The notes: generated by a model from the letters alone, not told the origin. A stretch of 64,000 bases of DNA from Aeromicrobium panaciterrae (GCF_031457275.1 NZ_JAVDWH010000001.1:1054001-1118000), one strand, 5' to 3'; positions 50,918-59,262 are shown, numbered from the stretch's first letter. A program made the numbers and translations.

Positions 50918-52978
50918 GTGCCTGATGCCGACGACCTGCTGACGGGTCTCGACCCCGAGCAGGCTGATGTCGCTCGGGCGCTGCGCGGACCGGTCAGTGT
51001 CGTCGCGGGTGCAGGCACCGGCAAGACCCGGGCGATCACGCACCGGATCGCGTACGGAGTGGCGACCGGCGTCTACAAGCCAACCGAGGTTCTTGCGGTC
51101 ACGTTCACGACCCGTGCGGCCGGCGAGATGCGCACACGCTTGCGCACCCTCGGCGCCGATGGAGTACAGGCCCGCACGTTCCACTCGGCGGCGCTGCGTC
51201 AGGCGCAATACTTCTGGCCCCATGTCTACGGCGGCCCGTTCCCCGAGATCGTGAAGTCCAAGTTCCCGCTGGTCGCCGACGCGCTCCGGCGGCTCGGACG
51301 CCGTGGTGACACACCCTTGCTCCGAGACCTTTCGTCGGAGATCGAATGGGCCAAGGTCAGCAACATTCCGCCGTCGACTTATGCCGAGAGGGCGGCAGCT
51401 GCGCGGCGAGAAGTCGCCGACCTCGACCACGACGACGTGGCCAACGTTCTGACCGCTTACGAAGACGTCAAGCGCGAGCGTGGGCGCATCGACATGGAAG
51501 ACATCCTGCTCGTGACCGCGGCGATCCTCGCCGATGACGAGCGCATCGCGGCGCAGGTTCGCAGCCAATACCGTTGGTTCGTCGTCGACGAGTTCCAGGA
51601 CGTCAACCCACTCCAGTCGACCCTGCTCGACCTCTGGCTCGGTGGCCGCAACGACATCTGCGTCGTCGGCGACCCGCGCCAGACGATCTACTCTTTCGCG
51701 GGCGCCTCGCCGCAGATCCTGGCGTCCTTCGCTCGCAAGCACGAGGGTGCCGAGCGCTACGAACTCGTACGCAACTACCGATCGACCCCGCAGATCGTGG
51801 ACGCAGCCAACGCCGTGTTCAGCAAGGTGACTGACGTCAACCAGGGCGTACGCCTCCAGTCGCAGCAGGAGCCGGGCAATCCAGTGACCTACGCGGGCTT
51901 TCCCGACGAGCAGGCCGAAGCCGCGGCCGTAGCGAGCGAGATCGCATTGATGAACCGCCGAGGGGTGCCGTTCAAGGAGATGGCCATCCTGTTCCGCATC
52001 AACGCTCAGTCCGAGACCTTCGAGGAGGCGCTCGGCGAGCACGGCATTCCCTACGTCCTCCGCGGGGTTGAGGGGTTCTTCCACCGCGCCGAGGTGCGGC
52101 AGGCCGTCGCCTTGCTGCGTGGAGCGGCCCGAGGCGGCGAGGGTGGAGGCGAGCTGGTCGACGAGGTACGCGCGGTCCTGTCGAGCATGGGACACACCGA
52201 CAAGCCGCCGAGCGGTGCTGGAGCTGTACGTGATCGGTGGGAGTCGCTGCACGCGATCGTGTCGATGGCCGCCGATCTGGTGGAGGCTGATCCCGCAGCA
52301 GACATTGATGCGCTGGTGGCCGATCTGGCTCGCAGAGCTGATCAGGCGCACGCCCCGGCCGCCGACGGCGTCACGTTGGCGACGCTGCACTCAGCCAAGG
52401 GGCTCGAGTGGGACGCCGTTTTCTGCGTCGGTATGCACGAGGGCATGATGCCGAGCGTTCACGCCGACACCCCGGTGGCGATCGAGGAGGAGCGCAGGCT
52501 CTTCTACGTGGGCCTGACGCGCGCTCGCAACGACCTGATGATCTCGTGGGCCACCACCCGCCGCCGCGGTGGCCGCGGCAACCGCGGACCCACGCGATTC
52601 CTCGACACCCTGCTCCCGAGCAATCACGAAGCGCGGCAGACGACCAAGCAGCCGCGCGATCGCAAGGTCGCACTGCGCTCATCCAAAACGTGCCGGGTCT
52701 GCAACACCGTCCTCGCGGTTGCCGACCGAAAGCTCGGTAGGTGCGCCGACTGCCCACCCAGCTACGACGAGGGGCTTTACGAGCGCCTTCGTGCCTGGCG
52801 CTCGACCGAGGCCACCCAGCAGGCGAAGCCCGCATACGTGATCTTCACCGACGCGACGCTGCAGTCGATCGCGGAGGTCAAGCCGACCAACGAAGCCGCG
52901 CTCGCTGCGGTCCCAGGCATTGGGCCGGCCAAGCTCGAGAAGTACGCCGAGTCCGTACTAGCTCTGGTTAAGGGCTGA
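50918..52978 (+). CDS. uvrD2: UvrD2, superfamily 1 helicase with HRDC domain
   Basis: 686 residues. GTG start (50916 or 50918), with GAGGAG upstream. Motor: GAGTGKTRAITHRI, VVDEFQDVNPLQ, GDPRQTIYSFAGA, LHSAKGLEWDAVFCVGMHEG. A tetracysteine module (CRVCNTVL ... CADCPPS) joins the motor to a C-terminal HRDC domain (about 605-686). It is a DNA-unwinding helicase; UvrD2 is essential in M. tuberculosis, although its helicase activity is reported dispensable. Confidence 0.95.
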   Translation: MPDADDLLTGLDPEQADVARALRGPVSVVAGAGTGKTRAITHRIAYGVATGVYKPTEVLAVTFTTRAAGEMRTRLRTLGADGVQARTFHSAALRQAQYFWPHVYGGPFPEIVKSKFPLVADALRRLGRRGDTPLLRDLSSEIEWAKVSNIPPSTYAERAAAARREVADLDHDDVANVLTAYEDVKRERGRIDMEDILLVTAAILADDERIAAQVRSQYRWFVVDEFQDVNPLQSTLLDLWLGGRNDICVVGDPRQTIYSFAGASPQILASFARKHEGAERYELVRNYRSTPQIVDAANAVFSKVTDVNQGVRLQSQQEPGNPVTYAGFPDEQAEAAAVASEIALMNRRGVPFKEMAILFRINAQSETFEEALGEHGIPYVLRGVEGFFHRAEVRQAVALLRGAARGGEGGGELVDEVRAVLSSMGHTDKPPSGAGAVRDRWESLHAIVSMAADLVEADPAADIDALVADLARRADQAHAPAADGVTLATLHSAKGLEWDAVFCVGMHEGMMPSVHADTPVAIEEERRLFYVGLTRARNDLMISWATTRRRGGRGNRGPTRFLDTLLPSNHEARQTTKQPRDRKVALRSSKTCRVCNTVLAVADRKLGRCADCPPSYDEGLYERLRAWRSTEATQQAKPAYVIFTDATLQSIAEVKPTNEAALAAVPGIGPAKLEKYAESVLALVKG

Positions 52979-52990
52979 GCTGTCGGGTCA

Positions 52991-53053
52991 CCGGGTTTCG
53001 ACCTTCCTGGCGCCTACGGCGCGGCACGCTCAACCTGCCTCGGCCGTTCGGCC
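52991..53053 (+). repeat. Intergenic palindromic repeat, copy A
   Basis: Begins CCGGGTTTCGA and ends CTCAACC (53029-53035), with internal hairpin GCGCC-TAC-GGCGC (53010-53022); next to it GGCCG-TT-CGGCC (53042-53053). The same borders in the opposite orientation occur at 63777-63818. It lies between the convergent uvrD2 and ABC1-kinase genes and could end transcription from both sides. Confidence 0.65.
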
Positions 53054-53063
53054 GCAGGCGGCC

Positions 53064-54401
53064 TCAAGCCTCGGCAAACCCGGGTAGCGATTCCTCGACG
53101 ATCGAGCGGAACGGCGCCGTTGCGCCGAGCTGGCTGAGTACGCCGATACCGCCGAACCACACGCGGTGGATCAGCAGGTACTGCGGCGGGAGGTTGAGCT
53201 TCATTGCGGTGCCCATGCCTTCGGCCGTCGGTGCGCTCACCCGCTGCATCTGCTCGCGCATCCATTCGCGGCTGAACGTGAACCGCTCGACTCGGGCAGG
53301 CTCGGCGAACGGTCCGAGATAGCGCGCGATCGTGTCGGGATCGAGTTCGACACCGCGCTTGAGGAAGCCCTCATCGTGCAATCCAGCGACGACGGCCTCG
53401 AAGTCTCCGTCGACGACCAGACGCAGTAGACGTCCCATCGACTCAGGAAGTCCGTCAGGGAGGCGCGCCACAGCGCCGAAGTCGACCACTCCGAGCCGGC
53501 CGTCCGGCATGATCCGGAAGTTGCCCGGATGCGGATCAGCGTGCAGCATCCCGGCCCGCTCGGGACCGGCGAACAGGAACCGTACGTAGGCCTCGCCGTA
53601 GCGATCGCGCTCCTCCTGTGTGCCGGTGGCGATGATTTGCGCCAGCGAAGAGTCGGCCTCGAGCCACTCCGACACCAGGGCTCGCTCGGTGTGAGCGAGC
53701 GGCTCGGGGATCACAACCTCGGGATCGTCGGCGAATGCGCCGGCAAACACGCTCTGCGCGCCAGCTTCGAGCGAGTAGTCCAGTTCCTCGGCAACGCGGT
53801 CCTGCAGCTCAGCGATGAGTGGCTTGACATCCAGTGCCGGGGCGAGGATGCCGAACAGTCGAGCCATCCGAGCGATTTGGCGCAGGTCTGCGGTCAACGC
53901 CTTGGCGGCACCTGGGTACTGGATCTTGACCGCCACCTCAGTTCCATCCAGCCAGGTCGCCCGATGAACCTGCCCGATCGACGCCGAGGCGGCCGGAACA
54001 TCACCGAAGGTTGGGAACTGGTCTCGCCAGTTTTCGCCGAACTCCTCGACCATCACCCGATGCACAACACCAGGCGGCATCGGTGGGGCGGAGTCCTGCA
54101 GCTTGGTCAGCGTCTCTCGGTACGGGCCGATCAGCTCATCGGGCAGCGCTGCCTCGAAGATGCTCATGGCCTGGCCGAACTTCATTGCGCCGCCCTTGAG
54201 CTGCCCGAGCACCGTGAAGATCTGATCGGCCGTACGACGTTGCACCTCGTCGATCACCGCCTGTGCCGGCGCACCGACGATGCGCTTGCCGACGCCGAGC
54301 GTCGTACGTCCGGCAAAGCCGACTGGCAGCGACGCGAGCCTGGCAGTGCGCGCGAACGCGCTGCCGCTCAGCGGCCGTCCTTCGGGCTTGTCGTCTACCA
54401 C
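53064..54401 (-). CDS. ABC1/UbiB-family atypical kinase
   Basis: 445 residues. KGGAMKFGQAMS is the KxGQ motif, SIGQVHRA the Ala-rich nucleotide loop, and VAVKIQYPG the lysine strand. LHADPHPGNF and VVDFGAV are the catalytic loop and DFG equivalents. UbiB/COQ8 proteins are ATPases that support quinone or lipid synthesis. GTG start, with TATCCT 6 nt upstream: leaderless. Syntenic with Rv3197. Confidence 0.93.
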   Translation of the reverse strand: MVDDKPEGRPLSGSAFARTARLASLPVGFAGRTTLGVGKRIVGAPAQAVIDEVQRRTADQIFTVLGQLKGGAMKFGQAMSIFEAALPDELIGPYRETLTKLQDSAPPMPPGVVHRVMVEEFGENWRDQFPTFGDVPAASASIGQVHRATWLDGTEVAVKIQYPGAAKALTADLRQIARMARLFGILAPALDVKPLIAELQDRVAEELDYSLEAGAQSVFAGAFADDPEVVIPEPLAHTERALVSEWLEADSSLAQIIATGTQEERDRYGEAYVRFLFAGPERAGMLHADPHPGNFRIMPDGRLGVVDFGAVARLPDGLPESMGRLLRLVVDGDFEAVVAGLHDEGFLKRGVELDPDTIARYLGPFAEPARVERFTFSREWMREQMQRVSAPTAEGMGTAMKLNLPPQYLLIHRVWFGGIGVLSQLGATAPFRSIVEESLPGFAEA

Positions 54402-54482
54402 CGAGTCAGGATAGTCGCGGCGACCCGACGTGGCTGTGCGAGCATGATCAGGTTCTGCATTCGATCACGTCGAGGGGGAGTC

Positions 54483-55241
54483 ATGTCACAGGAGTTTGCC
54501 GATCGGATTGCCCTGGTCACGGGCGGTGGCTCGGGCATTGGGCGTGCTGCCGCGCTGGCATTCGCCAAGGAGGGTGCGACCGTCGTTGTGGCTGGGCGGA
54601 GCGCCGGACCGCTGGACGAGACCGTCGCCATGATCGAGGAGAGGGGCGGGAGAGCCGCCGCCCATTCGGCTGATGTGACGGTGGCAGATGAGGTCGAGGA
54701 CCTCATTACCCGAACAGTCGCCACCCATGGCGGACTACACATCGCGTTCAACAACGCTGGTGTCGCAGTCGGTCGAGCGTTGGTCGACACCACTGACGAG
54801 GACTGGAACCGTCTCGTCTCCGTCAACCTGACCGGCGTTTTTCTGACGATGAAGCACGAGATCAGCCACATGCGCACCGCTGGCGGAGGTGTCATCGTCA
54901 ACACTGCCTCCAACATCGGCGCCCACCAGCGTCGTGCAGGTATGGCCGCGTACGCCGCGACAAAGGCTGCCGTCAGCACGCTGACCCGCGGGGCGGCTTT
55001 GGACCACATTGGCGAGGGTGTTCGGATCAACGCGATCAGCCCAGGGCCCTCCGAGACCACGATGTCGCTCCGACCAGGTGAGACGGAAGCAGACCGGTCA
55101 GAGCGGCTCAAGGACACCAATCCGTCGGGGCGCGCTGCCACTCTCGACGAGATCGTCGATGGGGTGTTGTGGCTCTGCTCTGATCGGTCGGCCTACGTGG
55201 TCGGACACGACCTCGTCATCGATGGCGGCGCCAGCGCCTGA
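54483..55241 (+). CDS. Short-chain dehydrogenase/reductase
   Basis: 252 residues. Classical SDR: TGGGSGIG, NNAG, Ser in NTASNIGAHQ, YAATK and SPGPSETTM; the C-terminus ends GHDLVIDGGASA. GAGGGGGAG precedes the ATG closely. It is not part of the mycobacterial synteny block and may have been inserted later (inference). The substrate is unknown. Confidence 0.92.
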   Translation: MSQEFADRIALVTGGGSGIGRAAALAFAKEGATVVVAGRSAGPLDETVAMIEERGGRAAAHSADVTVADEVEDLITRTVATHGGLHIAFNNAGVAVGRALVDTTDEDWNRLVSVNLTGVFLTMKHEISHMRTAGGGVIVNTASNIGAHQRRAGMAAYAATKAAVSTLTRGAALDHIGEGVRINAISPGPSETTMSLRPGETEADRSERLKDTNPSGRAATLDEIVDGVLWLCSDRSAYVVGHDLVIDGGASA

Positions 55242-55243
55242 CG

Positions 55244-56131
55244 TCAGGCCGCACTGAGGAGGTCGCAGGCGCAGCCGTGATGGAACGTCAGGGGCCAGAC
55301 GTTTCGCTCGTCGTGCCCGGGCCCGACCGCGAGGAACTGCCCGATTGTTCGCGGCGGACGCCCGTCGCAATGCGCCAACACTTCGATCGCGACCTCAAGC
55401 GCAGCCGCGTGCACGGTCACCGCATCGAGTGCCGCGGGGGTGAGGATGCCGGTGTGCCGTCCGAATTGGGGGAGCAGCGCACTCCAGGCGTGATCCCAAT
55501 CGGCTCGGTGCCGGTCGTAGCAGGACATGCACGGAGTCCGTCCAGGTCGCACGAGCGGCCCAATGCGTACGCGGTCTTCATCGATCATCACGACTAGGTG
55601 ATCGAGTGCGGCGAACGTGGGTCGCTCGAACACCGTCCGCGCGGGCTCACCGCTCGAGGCGATGATCAGCAGATCTGGATCGTTCGAGCCGAGATCGCGT
55701 ATGCCCGCATCTGCGAGAACAGTCCTTGCGGCGGCCGCGATCGGCTCGGACGCCGCGTCAGCGTGGAATGCCACGCGGAACTGGGGCCGACGAGTGAGTC
55801 GTCCCAGCTCGCCGCCTGAGAGATCGGTATGCCGAGCCTCGGCGTCGAGCCCACGTCGATGCGGTGCACTCCAGCGTGAGGCGTCGAAGACGACCCCTAG
55901 GGCACACAGCTCGCGTATCAGTGCCGGGACGTCGCAGGCGAGCTCAGGGATGTTGGCCTTCGCGTACGTCTGGAGTCGCGCGACATCTCGCGTCCCGTCG
56001 GCCAACCGAAGCAATGCCATGAGGCCGGGACGGTCAGCGATGACGACGCCAGGTGAGGTGCCGACCTGCAGGCTCACTCGGTCGCGGCGAAGCAGTGGGG
56101 CACCAGGGCGAAGCGCGGGACGGAATGTCAT
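55244..56131 (-). CDS. Orphan RRE/cyclodehydratase-like (TOMM ocin-ThiF) protein
   Basis: 295 residues from ATG 56131. The N-terminal 95 residues look like a winged-helix RiPP recognition element (VVIADRPGLMALLRLADGTR). The C-terminal part has the TOMM cyclodehydratase E1-like signature GPLVRPGRTPCMSCYDRHRA, then GCACDLL; the CxxC and CxC could hold zinc. No YcaO, dehydrogenase or precursor peptide is adjacent. CACGCT 6 nt upstream is a weak -10. A conserved actinobacterial orphan (possibly the Rv3196 slot). Confidence 0.8.
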   Translation of the reverse strand: MTFRPALRPGAPLLRRDRVSLQVGTSPGVVIADRPGLMALLRLADGTRDVARLQTYAKANIPELACDVPALIRELCALGVVFDASRWSAPHRRGLDAEARHTDLSGGELGRLTRRPQFRVAFHADAASEPIAAAARTVLADAGIRDLGSNDPDLLIIASSGEPARTVFERPTFAALDHLVVMIDEDRVRIGPLVRPGRTPCMSCYDRHRADWDHAWSALLPQFGRHTGILTPAALDAVTVHAAALEVAIEVLAHCDGRPPRTIGQFLAVGPGHDERNVWPLTFHHGCACDLLSAA

Positions 56132-56192
56132 GCGGCCAGCGTGACGCCGACTCCCGCAGACGACCAGCCGAGCGTCCACAGTCCTGGAACAC

Positions 56193-56229
56193 AATAAAGA
56201 CGACCCGCGGGATGCGGGTCGCCTTTATT
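56193..56229 (-). terminator. Strong intrinsic terminator after DUF5679
   Basis: Arms 56193-56208 and 56214-56229 pair over 16 positions with one mismatch and a 5-nt loop. The outer part is AATAAAG/CTTTATT, giving a U-rich side in either direction. It starts 23 nt after the DUF5679 stop on the minus strand and would insulate the gene at 55244. Confidence 0.85.
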
Positions 56230-56252
56230 GAAATTCGGGGAAGGTGCGGGAC

Positions 56253-56411
56253 TCAGGCCTTGCCGAGGATCCGGTTCAGCTTCGTGCCGCAGACCGGGCA
56301 GATGCCCTTGGCCATACGAGTGCCCTTGTCACTGACGTGGACCTCACCTGACGTCTCGCGCTTTTCCTTGCACTTGACGCAGTAGAAATCGCCACTCCAT
56401 GTTTCTGACAT
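56253..56411 (-). CDS. DUF5679 zinc-ribbon protein
   Basis: A 52-residue protein, MSETWSGDFYCVKCKEKRE to GICPVCGTKLNRILGKA: two CxxC knuckles forming a zinc ribbon. The actinobacterial DUF5679 family, function unknown. AAGGAGG 5 nt before the ATG is a near-perfect ribosome-binding site, so translation should be strong. It is followed by a strong terminator. It is short enough to escape usual ORF cut-offs. Confidence 0.9.
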   Translation of the reverse strand: MSETWSGDFYCVKCKEKRETSGEVHVSDKGTRMAKGICPVCGTKLNRILGKA

Positions 56412-56467
56412 TGCGGCCTCCTTGCCGTTGTGTTGCTAGTCACCATGAGCGTACGCGTGACAGGCGT

Positions 56468-56493
56468 GTTTCACGCTCAGCTGAGCGTAAAAC
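56468..56493. promoter_or_regulatory. 26-bp near-perfect palindrome, operator-like
   Basis: The core ACGCTCAGCTGAGCGT (56473-56488) is a perfect 16-bp palindrome; after one mismatched pair the match continues for 4 more bp (GTTT/AAAC). It lies about 57 nt upstream of the DUF5679 start, between it and the terminator of the short RNA. Likely a dimeric repressor site. Confidence 0.6.
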
Positions 56494-56535
56494 TCTCCGG
56501 CGAGTTGCGGGGGAGCAAAATGGCCAATTTCGCGC

Positions 56536-56595
56536 AAAAAGAGGCTCCCGGCTGAGTGTGCCTTCCCCTGCGCACTCTGCCGAGAGCCTCGATTG
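56536..56595 (-). ncRNA. Predicted ~60-nt RNA or attenuator: hairpin plus U-tract
   Basis: On the minus strand TTGACG (56630-56625), 17 nt, TAGCGT (56607-56602) form a good housekeeping promoter. RNA would start near 56595. It at once enters a hairpin: arms 56590-56570 and 56561-56541, 18 of 21 positions pairing, 8-nt loop rich in G and A (AGGGGAAG), followed by five U (56540-56536). Either a free small RNA or a transcription attenuator 125 nt before DUF5679. I recognise no known RNA family. Confidence 0.6.
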
Positions 56596-56601
56596 CCCGA
56601 A

Positions 56602-56630
56602 ACGCTAGGTCTGGGTGCACCTACCGTCAA
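56602..56630 (-). promoter_or_regulatory. Promoter of the predicted small RNA
   Basis: TTGACG and TAGCGT with the ideal 17-nt spacer on the minus strand. One of the best housekeeping-type promoters in the window, with an AT-rich stretch (ATTTTGC) just upstream of the -35. Confidence 0.65.
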
Positions 56631-56647
56631 GCAAAATCGGGAGACTG

Positions 56648-56733
56648 TTGTCCACGCCTGTGGATAACAGTGGGGACAAGTTGTGGGGAAAGCCAGCCCT
56701 TCGTGTGGACACCGTGGGGAAGGTCGTGCACAA
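56648..56733. promoter_or_regulatory. Cluster of DnaA-box-like 9-mers
   Basis: Perfect TTATCCACA on the minus strand (56659-56667). Near matches: TTGTCCACG (plus, 56648-56656), TTGTCCCCA (minus, 56671-56679), TTCCCCACA (minus, 56682-56690), GTGTCCACA (minus, 56704-56712), TTGTGCACG (minus, 56725-56733). The actinobacterial consensus is TTGTCCACA or TTATCCACA. No dnaA or dnaN gene is nearby, so this is not the usual oriC context. Confidence 0.6.
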
Positions 56734-56845
56734 CCTGTGGGCGGCGAGTTTGACGTGTGCAGGGGCAAGCCGTGATGACCTGCAAAAACGTCCTCGACCC
56801 GCTGTGGAAGAAAAAAATGTCGAGCCCGACGGATAGATTTACGGC

Positions 56846-57337
56846 ATGGGTGAGGTGGAGATCCGGCGGAGCCGTCGGCGCAAGCGGACGATCAGTGCGC
56901 ACCGCGAAGGTGACAAGACCATCGTGCTCGTGCCTGCGCACCTCTCCCAGGCGGAAGAAGACAAAGCCGTACGCAGTCTCGTCGATCGTCTTGACCGCCG
57001 CGAGCAGCGCTCGCGGCCCAGTGATGACGAGCTCATGGCGCGCGCCAGCCAGCTCTCTCAGGCCTGGTTCGACGGCAAAGCGCAGCCGCTGACCGTGCGC
57101 TGGGTGTCCAACCAGAACGCGCGGTGGGGCTCCTGCAGCAGTGCCGATCGCAGCATTCGACTGTCCGATCGGCTCAAGGGCATGCCTTCATACGTTGTCG
57201 ACTACGTGCTCGTACACGAGCTCGCGCACCTGATCGAACCCAACCACAGCAAGCGGTTCTGGGCGCTCGTCGACGCGTTCCCCGAGGCGACGAAGGCTAA
57301 GGGTTTCCTCGAAGGCGTCTCATGGACGCAGCGATGA
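56846..57337 (+). CDS. YgjP/M48-type zinc metallopeptidase (DUF45)
   Basis: 163 residues. [20 protein letters not shown] contains HExxH plus the downstream His of the YgjP-like family; [21 protein letters not shown] is its second signature. A small soluble metalloprotease of unclear substrate. Leaderless: TAGATT (56834-56839) 6 nt before the ATG. The 3' end overlaps the convergent NUDIX gene by 41 nt. Confidence 0.92.
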   Translation: MGEVEIRRSRRRKRTISAHREGDKTIVLVPAHLSQAEEDKAVRSLVDRLDRREQRSRPSDDELMARASQLSQAWFDGKAQPLTVRWVSNQNARWGSCSSADRSIRLSDRLKGMPSYVVDYVLVHELAHLIEPNHSKRFWALVDAFPEATKAKGFLEGVSWTQR

Positions 57338-57851
57338 GCTCTCGCACCGACTGATCGGTTTCGGTCGGAAGGTTGTCGACCGCAAACCACTCCAGCTCAT
57401 CCGATTCATCGCTGATGACGTGCTGCGCGTCAGGCGGGGCAACGGCGACGAACTGCACGTCGAGGTGATGCGACGGCCGGATCGGCCCGCATTTGGGCAC
57501 CTCGTGAAGCGACAGCACCACGGGTACGGGATCGATCGTGAGGCCCGCGATCCCGCTCTCCTCGTGCGCCTCACGCAGAGCTGCCTCAGCCAGCGACTCG
57601 TCTTCAGGGTCGATGTGCCCGCCAGTCTGCAGCCAGCGCTTGATGACGTGATGCAGCGTGAGCAGCACCCGCTGGTGGTCCGCTGAGACGATCAGTGCGC
57701 TGGCTGTCAGGTGATCTGGATGGCAGTCGCGACTCGTCGCGTCAGCGTGCCCGTCGAGGTGGGCGAGATAGGTGACTCGCAGTCGTTCCTGCTCGTCGTC
57801 TGGTGCCGCCCAGCGTGTCAGCACGCCGTGCGCATCGGAGTGAAGCGTCAC
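57297..57851 (-). CDS. NUDIX hydrolase
   Basis: 184 residues from GTG 57851. The Nudix box is [24 protein letters not shown], slightly deviant after the first Gly. It would cleave a nucleoside-diphosphate-X compound; specificity unknown. The GTG overlaps the stop of the zincin gene by 4 nt (GTGA), so coupled. The frame is open further up but inside that gene. Confidence 0.9.
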   Translation of the reverse strand: MTLHSDAHGVLTRWAAPDDEQERLRVTYLAHLDGHADATSRDCHPDHLTASALIVSADHQRVLLTLHHVIKRWLQTGGHIDPEDESLAEAALREAHEESGIAGLTIDPVPVVLSLHEVPKCGPIRPSHHLDVQFVAVAPPDAQHVISDESDELEWFAVDNLPTETDQSVRELIAASMRRLRGNP

Positions 57852-59152
57852 TCGTCGCCGTTTGAGTCGGACCCAGTGTCGCCATCGAGGAGCTCGCCAA
57901 TGGCGGCATCCCAGTCGTCGCCACCCGACGTGCTGCTCTCGCCCTGAGCAAAGCCCAGAGGATCGTCGAGGTCCGCCGAGGATGGCATCAGATCCGGGTG
58001 GCTCCACGGCGCATCGCGCTCGTCGGCACCTTGGCGATCACGCAGCGCGGCCCACAGGGTCGCTGCCTCGCGAAGCTTGCGCGGTCGCAACTCGAGGCCG
58101 ACGAGCGAAGCGAACGTCTGCTCGGCGGGTCCACCTGCGCCACGACGACGTCGCATCGCCTCAGCGAGCGGGGCAGCGGCGGGCATACGGTCCTTGGTGG
58201 CCTGGGCGACGACCTCGTCGACCCAGCCTTCGATCAACGCGAGCAGAGTCTCGAGCCGCTCAAGCGCCTTGAGCTGTTCGGGTGTGCTTTCGGGCTCGAA
58301 CAGTCCGCCGCTCATCGCCTCCTGGATCGCCTCGGGGCGAGAAGGGTCGATATCGCGGATCTGGGACTCGATGGCTGAGACGTCGATACGGGTGCCGCGG
58401 CCGAATTCCTCGACCGCTCCGACCAACGCGGGGCGGAGCCATGGAGCGTGCTGGAACAGCCGGTGATGAGCGCACTCGCGGAGTACGACGTACAAGAGGA
58501 CGTCGGAAGCCGAGTGCTCAAGACCTTCGCCGAACGCCTTGACGCCCTCGGGAAGTACGGCGGCGACCTTCTCGGGACCGAGCGGCAGGCCGATGTCGGT
58601 CGACGAGAGGACCTCGCCAGCGAGACCGCCTAGCGCTTGGCCGACCTGCTGACCGAACATCGCTCCGCCAGCTTGATTCAGCATGCCCATCAGGGGACCC
58701 GCCATTGCCTTGGCTTCTTCGGGCAGTGCGTCGCCCATCGCCTTCACGACGTGCTGGGCGATTGGCTCAACGAGGGTCTGCCACGTGCCGGACGTGGACT
58801 CGATCCACTCGGCGCGGCTCCACGCCGTGCTGGTCGTGGCTCCAGCCGGGATGGTCGTCGCGGTATCGAGCCAGGACTCGGCGAGACGGACGGCATCGTC
58901 CACGGCACCCTGCTGCGCAGCGTTCGGCGTGGGATCGGGTCCGGCGGCCGCAGCCGCATGACGCGCAACGTCCTTTGCGAGATCGAAGTTGACGCTGCCC
59001 TCGTGCGGGGCGAACATCTTCTGCATTTGCCCCATGATTTGGGTCATGTCGAGCTGACCGCCGGCGAACGCGCCGAAGATCTGCTCCATCGGCGTACCGG
59101 CAAAGGGGTTCTGCGGATCGTTCGCTGCGTCGTCTTTATCGTCCTCGGACAT
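57848..59152 (-). CDS. Zincin-like protein DUF2342
   Basis: 434 residues. Central helices include LLYVVLRECAHHRLFQHAPWL: an HExxH-like motif in which the first His position is Arg (R-E-C-A-H-H), as I recall is common in DUF2342. The N-terminus is acidic (MSEDDKDDAANDPQNPF) and the C-terminus acidic and disordered ([12 protein letters not shown]). Proteolytic activity is doubtful. Syntenic with Rv3195. Coupled to the NUDIX gene. Confidence 0.9.
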   Translation of the reverse strand: MSEDDKDDAANDPQNPFAGTPMEQIFGAFAGGQLDMTQIMGQMQKMFAPHEGSVNFDLAKDVARHAAAAAGPDPTPNAAQQGAVDDAVRLAESWLDTATTIPAGATTSTAWSRAEWIESTSGTWQTLVEPIAQHVVKAMGDALPEEAKAMAGPLMGMLNQAGGAMFGQQVGQALGGLAGEVLSSTDIGLPLGPEKVAAVLPEGVKAFGEGLEHSASDVLLYVVLRECAHHRLFQHAPWLRPALVGAVEEFGRGTRIDVSAIESQIRDIDPSRPEAIQEAMSGGLFEPESTPEQLKALERLETLLALIEGWVDEVVAQATKDRMPAAAPLAEAMRRRRGAGGPAEQTFASLVGLELRPRKLREAATLWAALRDRQGADERDAPWSHPDLMPSSADLDDPLGFAQGESSTSGGDDWDAAIGELLDGDTGSDSNGDE

Positions 59153-59262
59153 ATCTCAACAGTAGCCACCCGTTCGTGGGACTCCACAGAATCCGTGTTC
59201 GCCCTGCGAGGAATCGGTACGCCTCGTCAATATGGCTTGCCGTCACTGACTAGGCTCGGCTT

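Larger units (their letters stand above)
56412..56845. other. 434-bp signal-rich intergenic region
   Basis: No protein-coding gene seen. From left to right it holds the DUF5679 leader, a 26-bp near-palindrome (56468-56493), a minus-strand hairpin/terminator with its promoter (56536-56630), a DnaA-box cluster (56648-56733) and the leaderless promoter TAGATT (56834-56839) of the metallopeptidase gene. Confidence 0.7.

Noticed and set aside
50876-52390. Minus-strand open frame (504 codons) opposite uvrD2
   Set aside because: No motif; UvrD2 helicase motifs occupy the plus strand throughout.
56648-56733. Chromosomal oriC
   Set aside because: DnaA-box-like sites are present, but dnaA, dnaN, rpmH and a long AT-rich unwinding element are absent; kept as a possible datA/DARS-like site instead.
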